Of a stretch of 64,000 nt of DNA, positions 33,359 to 41,121 are shown in pieces. Source of the stretch: Gastranaerophilus sp944325835 (GTDB lineage: Bacteria; Cyanobacteriota; Vampirovibrionia; Gastranaerophilales; Gastranaerophilaceae); contig OZ007029.1 of the NCBI GenBank assembly GCA_963931575.1, forward strand, positions 930,001-994,000, written 5' to 3'. Numbering within the stretch: the first letter of the stretch is position 1; every line of letters begins with the position of its first letter. The notes under the pieces were generated by a model that worked only from the letters and a program-made list of their open reading frames with translations, had not been told where the DNA came from and did no database searches. The position numbers and the translations under genes are program-made.

Positions 33359-34319
33359 AATTCCAAATTTTCTATTTGAGCCAGAACTTTCTCAACCGCA
33401 GTTTTTACAGAAGATTTCACAACGCATCCGGCAGCGAATTTATGTCCCCCGCCGCCAAACATCGCACAGATGGCGGAAACATCGGCATTTTTGCTTCGCA
33501 TTGAAAACTTTGTCATCCCCGGTGCAATCTCTTTTGCAATAAAGGCGATTTCAGTCGATGAGATTGCACGCAATTTTTCAGTCAAGCCTTCCGTACAATC
33601 TGGGCCGACAGCAAATTTTTCCACATCTTTTTTGTAAATTTCCGTATAAACTACCCTGTCATTTTTCAGAAAAACAGCTTTATTCAAGCAATAATTCTGG
33701 AACAGAAAGAAGTTTTTAGGATAAGACTCATAACACCATTTATAAACATCGTGCGGTTTAACTCCGTATTCAAGAAGTTTTGCTGCGGTTTCAAATGTTT
33801 TCGGGGAAGTGTTGCTGAATTTAAAAGAGCCTGTATCCGTTAAGATTGCCGTATAAAGAGCAAGTGCGGCGTCATAATTCATTTTCCAGCCATTTTCCTG
33901 TGCCAGTGACGCAATAACTTCACCCGTAGAACTTGCCTCCGGCACAACAATATTATTCTGCGCATAAGAATTATTAGTCGCGTGGTGGTCAATATTCAGT
34001 GTTGAATGAGCCTTTTCAAAAAATATTTTTACCTCATCCATTCTGTCAATCGCCGCCACATCTACCGTTATAACCAGATCATATACAAGCGATTTATCAA
34101 TAGTGTTATAAAACTTAGCATTCTTTATAGCGGGCAGGAATTCGTAAGTTGCAGGCAGATTATCCAGCAGCATATCAGCATCTTTTTATAATTTTCCCTT
34201 ATCAAGGAATAAAGCCCGCTCATTGAACCCAGAGTATCTCCGTCAGGGTTTATATGTGAGATAATCAGTATTTTTTTTGAACTCTTTATGATATAATCAA
34301 TATTGTTATCTAAACTCAT
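33355..34319 (-). pseudogene. nrnA: DHH-family oligoribonuclease/pAp phosphatase, frameshifted
   Basis: The N-terminal part (SHINPDGDTLGSMSGLYSLIRENYKK) and the rest (DADMLLDNLPATYEFLP on to the end) are in different frames. The break is at an A5 run near 34178; a sixth A restores one continuous NrnA/DHH-DHHA1 protein of about 320 residues, with NIDHHATN near 110, TDTGSF and the DHHA1 motif GGGGHKFAAG. This may be a real null allele, a slippage site or a base-calling error. The gene has a leaderless-type start: TAAAAT, 6 nt, ATG at 34319. It degrades short RNAs and pAp. Confidence 0.82.
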
Positions 34320-34325
34320 TCTCAA

Positions 34326-34331
34326 ATTTTA
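34326..34331 (-). promoter_or_regulatory. Leaderless -10 of nrnA
   Basis: TAAAAT 6 nt before ATG 34319, with TTGTTT 18 nt upstream as a possible -35. An in-frame TTG two codons earlier falls inside the gap. Confidence 0.55.
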
Positions 34332-34363
34332 CCACAAAGAAGAACGAGAAAACAAGGGGAAAA

Positions 34364-34705
34364 ATGGAAAAAGTTTTATACACGGATTTTGTAGGCGTAG
34401 ACGAACTTGTCAGCGAACTTTTAAAACAAAAGGAGTTCAAAAAGGCAATGACTCGCTCAAACCTGTGTAAATTCTGGCGCAACGTTGTAAATAAAAAGTT
34501 TGCGGATCGTTCACGGCCATATTCAATGCTTCCGGGGAATATTATGGTAATAGCGTGCGAAAACGCAATTGTTGCACAGGAGCTTTTGTTAAATAAAACA
34601 CAATTGCTTGTAAAATTCCAGCCATACGCCAAATCACTTGATATAACGGTAAATGACCTGAAATTTGATGCAAAAAAATGGGCCGCAATAGAGCGGCCGC
34701 AGTAA
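34364..34705 (+). CDS. DUF721 (DciA-like) protein
   Basis: 113 residues resembling DUF721/DciA: LCKFWRNVVNKKFADRSRPYSML, GNIMVIACENAIVAQELLLNKTQLLVKFQPYA. DciA loads the replicative helicase in bacteria without DnaC, including relatives of Cyanobacteria. AAGGGGAAAA precedes the ATG. Divergent from nrnA. The end of the gene contains the minus-strand terminator of prepilin locus C. Confidence 0.7.
   Translation: MEKVLYTDFVGVDELVSELLKQKEFKKAMTRSNLCKFWRNVVNKKFADRSRPYSMLPGNIMVIACENAIVAQELLLNKTQLLVKFQPYAKSLDITVNDLKFDAKKWAAIERPQ
34671..34698 (-). terminator. Terminator of prepilin locus C inside the 3' end of the DUF721 gene
   Basis: On the minus strand GGCCGC-TCTATT-GCGGCC followed by CATTTTTTTG. 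It lies within the last codons of the convergent gene. Confidence 0.65.
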
Positions 34706-34706
34706 T

Positions 34707-35792
34707 TTAACGTTTAATACACAGAACGCTCATTGGCAAACTCCGCGGTTGAGAGTTATTCGCATAACCGGCTTCAAACTGAAAATACCAGGCTTTACTT
34801 GACGATATTAGAGATGATGTCCAGTAGAGCGAATCCCATAATGATTCATTGCCGTCCTGAATTAAAAACATATTAACGAACAGAGAAGCCATTTCTTCAC
34901 GGTTAGCAATTCTATATTCCGGATCAAATTCCGTACAGGCGCCGCCGGCATCATAATGCGAATACTGGCTCGGTAAATCCCTAAATGCCGGATACGGTGC
35001 AGCGATAACAGAATCTGACGGATAAAATACCGAGAGAAACCCGATATCTTTACCAACAGTATTTGGCCCCTTACTGCCATTTAAATCATACACAAAATTC
35101 GCGCACAGTTTGCTTTGAAAGTAAAACATAGAATTTTCGTTCAAATCCGGCCGGCAATTAGGGTTGTAAAAAGCCAAAATACTTTCACCATTAGCTGTTT
35201 CAAACGCAGCAGCATCAGTATCGGCTTGAGAATAATTTAGAGGATTACTCGCCGCATCATAAGTAGAAACGCTAACCATTCTGGAATTTAATTCTGCCAT
35301 TGTTGTAGGAGTAGTCATTGTAGAAGCATTCAACTTAACAAACTTTGAGGCGATCCCGCAATCCTGCAAATGGTCATTATCGCAAATATTATTAATCTTT
35401 AAAACCTTAGATAAACCGGCGGTAACGAATGTTTCCGCGCCGGAGTAACCGTTGATGCTTCCCATAAGCGGGATTGCCTGACTCATTCTGGCATATAACG
35501 CTTTTCTCTGCGTATTCCATGTTCGCTCATTAATGTTGCCAGTGAGTGACGGAAGCGTTATCGCTGCAACCACACCGATTATCGTGAGGGATAATAATAT
35601 CTCCGCCATTGTAAATGCTATACGTCGTCCGAGAGCCCGTAAGCCAATTATGGCTGTCGACTCAGTCGACTCCCGCCTGTCAAATTCTACGCAACGATTA
35701 TCAATCGTTGCAGAATTTGTTCGCTCCTTACGCTCGCGCTCCAGTCGCAACGGCGGCATCGTCCAGTTGCGCGCCCTTCCCGTTTCGCTCAC
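34707..35792 (-). CDS. Prepilin-like protein, locus C (phase-variable candidate)
   Basis: 361 residues from an internal GTG without a Shine-Dalgarno. A charged linker (SETGRARNWTMPPLRLER and on) precedes FTMAEILLSLTIIGVVAA, whose F is residue 60. The body shares NINERTWNTQRKALYARMSQ, CDNDHLQDCGI, FETANGESILAFYNPNC, NGSKGPNTVGKDIGF and a final VLCIKR with the other loci, ending in a DUF1566-like region (LYWTSSL). The true start is probably ATG 35874, whose frame meets a stop (TAG) four codons after the 13-G tract; 12 or 15 G would join it to the pilin. Confidence 0.8.
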   Translation of the reverse strand: MSETGRARNWTMPPLRLERERKERTNSATIDNRCVEFDRRESTESTAIIGLRALGRRIAFTMAEILLSLTIIGVVAAITLPSLTGNINERTWNTQRKALYARMSQAIPLMGSINGYSGAETFVTAGLSKVLKINNICDNDHLQDCGIASKFVKLNASTMTTPTTMAELNSRMVSVSTYDAASNPLNYSQADTDAAAFETANGESILAFYNPNCRPDLNENSMFYFQSKLCANFVYDLNGSKGPNTVGKDIGFLSVFYPSDSVIAAPYPAFRDLPSQYSHYDAGGACTEFDPEYRIANREEMASLFVNMFLIQDGNESLWDSLYWTSSLISSSKAWYFQFEAGYANNSQPRSLPMSVLCIKR

Positions 35793-35831
35793 GCGAACCG
35801 GCGCCGGCGCTTCACATCCGCTAAGAAGGCT

Positions 35832-35844
35832 CCCCCCCCCCCCC
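35832..35844 (-). repeat. Poly-G tract (13) of locus C
   Basis: Thirteen G between the leader MKKRNVSILS (ATG at 35874, GGAAAGGATAGAAG upstream) and the linker. In frame only if the length is a multiple of 3. Confidence 0.9.
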
Positions 35845-35939
35845 TGATAAAATGCTTACATTCCGTTTTTTCATTTCTTCTATCCTTTCCGGCTTCTCGC
35901 CTTTGGCTAATCGTAGATGCCGCTCTGCGACACTCTTTC

Positions 35940-35968
35940 ATTATGTATTATTTTTTCGCTTTAGTCAA
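35940..35968 (-). promoter_or_regulatory. Promoter of prepilin locus C
   Basis: TTGACT, 17 bp, CATAAT, with the shared context TCTTGACTAAA. Confidence 0.75.
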
Positions 35969-35979
35969 GACCGCAATAA

Positions 35980-36016
35980 CAAAAAGAAAAAGCTCTTTCG
36001 GATAGAAGGAAAGAGC
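35980..36016 (-). terminator. Intrinsic terminator upstream of locus C
   Basis: Stem GCTCTTTC/GAAAGAGC and then a T-rich run on the minus strand. It insulates the locus C promoter from the 36.2-36.7 kb gene. Confidence 0.7.
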
Positions 36017-36118
36017 ATAGACTGAGCAATCAGAAGAGTTGAGGATATTTTGTATGCTTTAATAATATACCAGCATATAAACAATATCCTTAACGTAAAG
36101 CACTAATTTTGAGCAACA

Positions 36119-36142
36119 AAATAGTCCCCGAAAGGACTATTT
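36119..36142 (-). terminator. Terminator of the 36220-36735 gene
   Basis: AAATAGTCC/GGACTATTT around a 6-nt loop, then TTTTG on the minus strand. Between 36017 and 36219 I see, besides this, a CACACA/TGTGTG hairpin and no gene. Confidence 0.65.
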
Positions 36143-36219
36143 ATTAAATACTATTTGAAACCACACACAACCCTCTGAACTTCGACCTGTGTGTGACAAC
36201 ACCAACTAATATAATTTAG

Positions 36220-36735
36220 TTATTTTGCATCCGGTACTTTCTTATTGTTATCCGATTGATCAAGCAATCCTTTTTGAAGATCAATTGTTCTTTCATCAGT
36301 GAGAACTTTTTGATTACCGCTTCCCAAATATTCAGTGTTTTTGATAATGTTATTATCAGCAATTAATTTAGCGTATTGAATTTCACCTTGAATACTAGGG
36401 TCAAGAGCCTGGATGTTTTGCAATAACTGTGAAGCATCTGATACTCTCGAATTTACCCTATTATTTTCACCAAGTCTCGTGATAACAAATTTATCACCAG
36501 CAAGACTTTCCCAAAAGCTGGTATTTTCTTTTCTCGAAATCAAGTAATGAGCCTTGTCTTTAGCTAAAGCATGCGCGGTAGCTAACCATTCTATCGGGTC
36601 AATTGTTCGTTCTCTGATACCTTTTGCGATAAGGTTATGTGCTGTTTCTTCTATGTGCATTGACATACCAAATTTGGTTTTTGAGTTATTATTTTGTTTA
36701 ATAGAATTGCTTGCAGAAATCGACATAATTTTCAT
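36220..36735 (-). CDS. Hypothetical protein
   Basis: 171 residues, not recognised. The start MKIMSISASNSIKQNNNSK is followed by TKFGM, a short Asn-rich head that I associate with proteins of this lineage but cannot assign. The rest is helical and charged, with no membrane segment. AAGGAGAAAATT precedes the ATG. It stands alone between a terminator and the secY terminator. Confidence 0.65.
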   Translation of the reverse strand: MKIMSISASNSIKQNNNSKTKFGMSMHIEETAHNLIAKGIRERTIDPIEWLATAHALAKDKAHYLISRKENTSFWESLAGDKFVITRLGENNRVNSRVSDASQLLQNIQALDPSIQGEIQYAKLIADNNIIKNTEYLGSGNQKVLTDERTIDLQKGLLDQSDNNKKVPDAK

Positions 36736-36856
36736 AATTTTCTCCTTGTTCTTCGTTCTTATATGTTTATCCCATCAAGTTATCTGTCTATACTATCACC
36801 AAGTAATTAAATAGGAATATTAGTATATACTTTTTTTAACAAATTTTTACAAAAAA

Positions 36857-36882
36857 AATAGCTCCCGGAGGAGCTATTTTTA
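36857..36882 (-). terminator. Terminator after secY
   Basis: AATAGCTCC/GGAGCTATT around a 4-nt loop, with eight or more T on the minus strand. Confidence 0.85.
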
Positions 36883-36897
36883 TAAGTTTAAATACCC

Positions 36898-38235
36898 TTA
36901 CTCTTTCAAGAATGATTCATAATTTCTGGCAAGCAAGTGACTCTTAACCTGATTAATTAAGTCCAGAGCAACCCCGACCATGATGATTAGAGATGTTGAA
37001 CCGATACCCATAAGGGTCTTGATTCCTGTCGTGTAGCTCATCAATGACGGAATTAATGCAATAATACCCAAAGCAATCGCACCGATAAAGGTTGTTTTGC
37101 TAAGGATTTTATCAAGCGCTTCCGCCGTTGGTCTGCCCGGCTTGATACCAGGGATTGAAGAACCGTATTTTTTCAGGTTATCTGCAATATCTTTCGGCTG
37201 CATATTTGGCATAATCGACGCATAGAAGAAAGTCAAAATTACAATCAGAGTGAAGTAAATTATATAATAAAGCACTCCATCCGGATTTAACCAGTGACTT
37301 AAATTCAAAATAGTGGATTTTACCGCAGCGTTTGAAATATTAGCCTGCCCCACCAGACTCAAAATAGTAGATGGGAAAAGCAAAATCGCAATCGCAAAGA
37401 TAATCGGCATAACACCGCCCGGGTTAAGTTTAAACGGAATAAATGAATTCATTCCGCCGTAAACTTTATTTCCGACCTGACGTTTAGGGTTAACGATAAC
37501 GACTTTTCTTACAGCTTCCTGCATAATTACGATAACAATCATCGTAACAAAGAATACAGCAAGAAGAACCAGTAACCCCATTTGTAACGCGCCGTTATTA
37601 GCAACCATTTGAGCTGTTCTAGAGGCATAAACCGGAATACCTGACAAAATACCGACAAAGATTATCAAAGAACCTCCGTTGCCGATACCTCTTTCGGTAA
37701 TCAATTCAGAAAGCCACATAACACATACAGAACCGGCAGTTAATACCAGAACTGAACTCAGGAAAAACATTCCGTGGTTAACGTTCGGCATTATGGCCGT
37801 CGGCAGGTGTTTCATGTAAAGCATAAAGACAAAAGACTGGAAAAACGCAAGAATACAAGTAAAATATCTTGTATACTGCGCAAGTTTTCTTCTGCCGGCT
37901 TCACCTTCTTCTTTCTGTAATTTTTCCAGATGCGGAATGATTACAGACATCAACTGGATTATAATTGACGCGGTGATGTAAGGTCCGATACCTAACGCAA
38001 AGATAGATACATTACCTAACGCACCGCCTGAAAATAAGTCCAGAAAACCGATGATATTGTTTCCCTGTGCAATTTGCCTGAACGCCTCGTTATTAATACC
38101 GAAAAGCGGCAGTTGAGCGCCAAGACGGAACGCAGCAATCATTAAAAACGTGAAAATAATTTTCTGCTTTAATCCTGATGCGTGCCACATTGAAACCAGA
38201 TCATCTGTTGTAGGCATTCTCATTCCTTGTGCCAT
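36898..38235 (-). CDS. secY: Preprotein translocase subunit SecY
   Basis: 445 residues, ten membrane helices, the protein-conducting channel. LPLFGINNEAF, GIGPYITASIIIQLM, ELITERGIGNGGSLIIF near 185 and RQVGNKVYGGMNSFIPFKLN near 255 are typical. It is last in the rpsE-rpmD-rplO-secY unit. Its start overlaps the stop of rplO by one base. The adk, map and infA genes that often follow are absent. Confidence 0.96.
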   Translation of the reverse strand: MAQGMRMPTTDDLVSMWHASGLKQKIIFTFLMIAAFRLGAQLPLFGINNEAFRQIAQGNNIIGFLDLFSGGALGNVSIFALGIGPYITASIIIQLMSVIIPHLEKLQKEEGEAGRRKLAQYTRYFTCILAFFQSFVFMLYMKHLPTAIMPNVNHGMFFLSSVLVLTAGSVCVMWLSELITERGIGNGGSLIIFVGILSGIPVYASRTAQMVANNGALQMGLLVLLAVFFVTMIVIVIMQEAVRKVVIVNPKRQVGNKVYGGMNSFIPFKLNPGGVMPIIFAIAILLFPSTILSLVGQANISNAAVKSTILNLSHWLNPDGVLYYIIYFTLIVILTFFYASIMPNMQPKDIADNLKKYGSSIPGIKPGRPTAEALDKILSKTTFIGAIALGIIALIPSLMSYTTGIKTLMGIGSTSLIIMVGVALDLINQVKSHLLARNYESFLKE

Positions 38236-38681
38236 TATACTAACTCAACCTTTCCGCCTGCTGCTTCAATTTTTTCTTTTGCTGATGGAGTAACATAGCT
38301 TGCCTTAACAGTCATAGCTGATTTTACTTCACCGTTGCCTAATACTCTCAAACCAACAGATGCCGGATGAGCTTTTTTCATTTCTTTCAAAGTTTCAAGA
38401 GAAACTTCTTTCAAGCCTAAAGCAGCCAATCTGCCAACATTGATTTCTTCATATTGAAGCTGGTTAATAATTTTGAAACCTTTCAATTTAGGCATTTGTC
38501 TGTAACCAGGCATTTGACCGCCTTCAAAACCTCTTTTAGAGCTTCTGCCGGATCTTTGGCCTTCACCGTTGTGACCGCGGCAAGATGTTTTACCGTGACC
38601 TGATGAACGGCCTCTGCCTACGCGTTTTGCTTTGTGTGTTGAACCTTCTGCAGGTTTTAAATCTTGTAATGTTATTGTCAT
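38235..38681 (-). CDS. rplO: 50S ribosomal protein L15
   Basis: 148 residues. TLQDLKPAEGSTHKAKRVGRGRSSGHGKTSCRG at the basic N-terminus and the C-terminal L15 signature around TPSAKEKIEAAGGKVEL. Standard length. Its usual neighbour rpmD lies upstream and secY downstream. Confidence 0.95.
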   Translation of the reverse strand: MTITLQDLKPAEGSTHKAKRVGRGRSSGHGKTSCRGHNGEGQRSGRSSKRGFEGGQMPGYRQMPKLKGFKIINQLQYEEINVGRLAALGLKEVSLETLKEMKKAHPASVGLRVLGNGEVKSAMTVKASYVTPSAKEKIEAAGGKVELV

Positions 38682-38763
38682 AATTATTTTCCTCTTGGCG
38701 GTTTCAACCGCTCCTTCTATATACGTTATTTGTTACACTGAACCGGCAAAAACCGGCATTATT

Positions 38764-38955
38764 TTACTCGGTCACTTCTAATAAGTGAGAGATTTTGTTT
38801 ACCATACCCATGATTACAGGTGAATTGTAGTGTTCGACTACCTGATCTTTTTTCGTGAAGCCTAAAGCTTTTGCGACTTTACGCTGAGCTTCGGAGCAAC
38901 CGATTAAACTTTTAACAAGTTTGATTTTAATTTGTTTATTAGCTGTTTTTGTCAT
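38764..38955 (-). CDS. rpmD: 50S ribosomal protein L30
   Basis: 63 residues: IKIKLVKSLIGCSEAQRKVAKALGF and VIMGMVNKISHLLEV are the L30 pattern. I chose the ATG at 38955, since AAAGGAAA lies about 8 nt upstream; the frame continues 14 codons further up, but without a ribosome site. L30 is absent from photosynthetic cyanobacteria as far as I know, so its presence here is a point of contrast. Confidence 0.92.
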   Translation of the reverse strand: MTKTANKQIKIKLVKSLIGCSEAQRKVAKALGFTKKDQVVEHYNSPVIMGMVNKISHLLEVTE

Positions 38956-39005
38956 CTTTTTATTTCCTTTATAAGTTAAATTATTATCTAAAATCAATTA
39001 GTCAA

Positions 39006-39659
39006 TTAGTTAAGCAATTGAGCTAATGTCAAACCGCGGCGTGCAGCAACTTCAGAGAACGGAGTGAGGCTTTTCAGAGCTTCAATCGTTGCATAAGCAG
39101 CGTTAAGCGGTGATTTTGAACCTAATGATTTAGACAGAATGTTTTCGATACCTGCGAGTTCAAGAACCAGACGAACAGAACCGCCGGCGATAATACCTGT
39201 ACCTTGAGAAGCAGGTTTCAACATAACTTCACCTGAACCGGAACGGCCTGTGATAGGGTGAGGAATAGTTGTTTTGAAAATAGGTACTGTAATAAGATTT
39301 TTTCTTCCGTCAGCGATTGCTTTTTGGATAGCAATGATAACTTCAGAAGCTTTAGCACAGCCAACGCCTACCTGACCTTTTTTGTTACCAACGATAACAA
39401 CTGCACGGAAGCTTAATTTTTTACCGCCTTTAACAACTTTTGTAACACGTCTGATTTGAACAACACGTTCAGTCCATTCAGATTGCGGTTTTTCATCAGA
39501 TGTTTCGATTTTTTGTTTTCTGCCGCGGGATTTTCTTCTTGATTGTCTGTCTTCAGCTGTGCTTTCTTCAACAACAGCTTCTTCTGCAGCAGCATCTGTT
39601 GTTTCTACTGTTGTTTCTGTAACTTCAGAAACCATTTCTTCTTTGTTTTCTAAATCCAT
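39006..39659 (-). CDS. rpsE: 30S ribosomal protein S5, with acidic N-terminal extension
   Basis: 217 residues, about 50 more than usual. The first 55 are acidic then basic (EEAVVEESTAEDRQSRRKSRGRK), followed by the S5 core from WTERVVQIRRVTKVVKGGKKLSF and the C-terminal domain with GRSGSGEVMLKPASQGTGI and AGIENILSKSLGS. GAAAGG precedes the ATG by 9 nt. It is the first gene of a four-gene unit; rplR, normally just upstream, is missing and a prepilin gene lies there instead. Confidence 0.95.
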   Translation of the reverse strand: MDLENKEEMVSEVTETTVETTDAAAEEAVVEESTAEDRQSRRKSRGRKQKIETSDEKPQSEWTERVVQIRRVTKVVKGGKKLSFRAVVIVGNKKGQVGVGCAKASEVIIAIQKAIADGRKNLITVPIFKTTIPHPITGRSGSGEVMLKPASQGTGIIAGGSVRLVLELAGIENILSKSLGSKSPLNAAYATIEALKSLTPFSEVAARRGLTLAQLLN

Positions 39660-39814
39660 TGATTTTTACCTTTCAAATTTAATAAATTAGTATCGCTTTG
39701 TAATTTATGGAATACGCCAAAATAAAGCTTTTTAGTAATTGATTAAGGTATCTAGCCATACCGTAATCTAAAATAGCATTTTGAAATCGTATTCGGGTTA
39801 TTTCTGACAAGGTA

Positions 39815-39843
39815 AATGTAGCATAAACAAAACACCGCGTCAA
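39815..39843 (-). promoter_or_regulatory. Promoter of the rpsE-rpmD-rplO-secY unit
   Basis: TTGACG, 17 bp, TACATT. The -35 lies within the loop and right arm of the terminator of prepilin locus D. The leader to rpsE would be about 145 nt and could carry control elements. Confidence 0.65.
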
Positions 39844-39853
39844 GCGCGGTGTT
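39831..39853 (-). terminator. Terminator of prepilin locus D
   Basis: AACACCGCG/CGCGGTGTT around CTTGA on the minus strand, followed by TTTTGTTT. Confidence 0.75.
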
Positions 39854-39869
39854 AAGAAATTATAAGAGA

Positions 39870-41048
39870 TTAATTCCTTTTTACGCACCTTACATAGCCT
39901 TTACCTTCAAGAGGATAAATAGTTCCGTCAAACACAGACAGGTGCCATGAAGTTCCGGGAGCAACCAGCGAGGATGAGATGTAATAAAAATCACTTGTAC
40001 CGATGCCGCCAATTAAATTTTTATTTACAAAAATAGCCTTCAATTCATCATGAGTCGGCAGACGGCTTTCACTATCCAACTCCCTACAGTGCTTTGAAGC
40101 TTCTGAAACAGAATATGTTGAATTTAAATCTCTTGCCAGCGGATAAGGCGCAACAATTACACTATCAACCGAGTTAAAGACCGTGATAAAACCAATATCT
40201 TTTCCAAAAGTATTAGGCCCTTTGGTGCCATTCAAGTCATAAACAAAATTTGCGCACATATAAGGTTGAATATAATGAGCTTCATTATTAGCATCAGCGC
40301 GGCAATATGGATTATAATAAACTATTATACTCTCGCCGTTAGCAGTTTCAAAAGCCGCAGCTTTTGTATCTATCTGTGAATAACTATGCTTAACGCCGTC
40401 ACTTCCGACACCATTATCATAATTAAAATAGTTGTTAAGTTCTACAAGCGTTTTTGGAATCGGTGAAATCGGACTTCCGGAATAAGGAGTAATTTTATCA
40501 GGGATACCACAATCTTCAAGATGCTCACTATTGCAAATATTGTTAAGTTTTAAAACTTTAGAAAGTCCGGCAGTGACAAAAGTTTCAGCGGCAGTATCTA
40601 CGGCATCGCTTGCGCCGGCAGAGCTTTCTTCTTTTAAAGTTCCGTACCCGTTGAGTGCAGGCATTAAGGCTATTGCTTGCGAAAAGCGCGCATAAAGAGC
40701 TTTTCTTTGAGTGTTCCACGTGCGTTCGTTTATGTTACCAGTAAGTGACGGAAGCGTTATCGCCGCAACCACGCCGATTATCGTGAGGGATAATAATATC
40801 TCCGCCATTGTAAATGCTATACGTCGTCCGAGAGCCCGTAAGCCAATTATGGCTGTCGACTCAGTCGACTCCCGCCTGTCAAATTCTACGCAACGATTAT
40901 CAATCGTTGCAGAATTTGTCCGTTCCTTACACTCGCGCTCCAGTCGCAACGGCGGCATCGTCCAGTTACGCGCCCTGCCCGTTTCGCTCGCGCGAACCGG
41001 CGCCGGCGCTTCACATCCGCTAAGAAGGCTCCCCCCCCCCCCCTGCAT
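39870..41048 (-). CDS. Prepilin-like protein, locus D (phase-variable candidate)
   Basis: 392 residues from an ATG directly before the G tract (MQGGGGSLLSG), in frame with 13 G. FTMAEILLSLTIIGVVAA begins at F79 and the body matches the other loci (CNSEHLEDCGI, KAAAFETANGESI, NGTKGPNTFGKDIGF, ending CVKRN). This ATG has no Shine-Dalgarno. The ATG with a ribosome site (GGAGGATAGAAACT, 41072) reads only ATG AAA ACA GAA ATG TAA, since one A is missing compared with locus A. Restoring that A plus a G tract divisible by 3 would rebuild MKNRNVITYA and then the pilin. Linker nearly identical to locus C. Confidence 0.78.
   Translation of the reverse strand: MQGGGGSLLSGCEAPAPVRASETGRARNWTMPPLRLERECKERTNSATIDNRCVEFDRRESTESTAIIGLRALGRRIAFTMAEILLSLTIIGVVAAITLPSLTGNINERTWNTQRKALYARFSQAIALMPALNGYGTLKEESSAGASDAVDTAAETFVTAGLSKVLKLNNICNSEHLEDCGIPDKITPYSGSPISPIPKTLVELNNYFNYDNGVGSDGVKHSYSQIDTKAAAFETANGESIIVYYNPYCRADANNEAHYIQPYMCANFVYDLNGTKGPNTFGKDIGFITVFNSVDSVIVAPYPLARDLNSTYSVSEASKHCRELDSESRLPTHDELKAIFVNKNLIGGIGTSDFYYISSSLVAPGTSWHLSVFDGTIYPLEGKGYVRCVKRN
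41031..41043 (-). repeat. Poly-G tract (13) of locus D
   Basis: Thirteen G. Upstream leader of the locus A type, downstream linker of the locus C type, so the tract is also a junction between two sequence types. Confidence 0.9.
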
Positions 41049-41092
41049 AAGTAATTACATTTCTGTTTTCATAGTTTCTATCCTCCAAAACC

Positions 41093-41121
41093 ATTATGTA
41101 CTATTTGTAAAACAAAGTCAA
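41093..41121 (-). promoter_or_regulatory. Promoter of locus D in the 3' end of mutS
   Basis: TTGACT, 17 bp, CATAAT. The -35 lies in the last mutS codons (LTLFYK) and the spacer contains the mutS TAG stop. Confidence 0.7.

Noticed and set aside
34125..34325. A separate small gene upstream of nrnA
   Set aside because: Its first 35 residues are the missing N-terminus of the DHH protein and the remainder is out-of-frame sequence, so it is one gene with a frameshift.
39679..39888. 69-residue frame between rpsE and locus D
   Set aside because: It spans the locus D terminator and the rpsE promoter and has no ribosome site; best read as leader and intergenic sequence.
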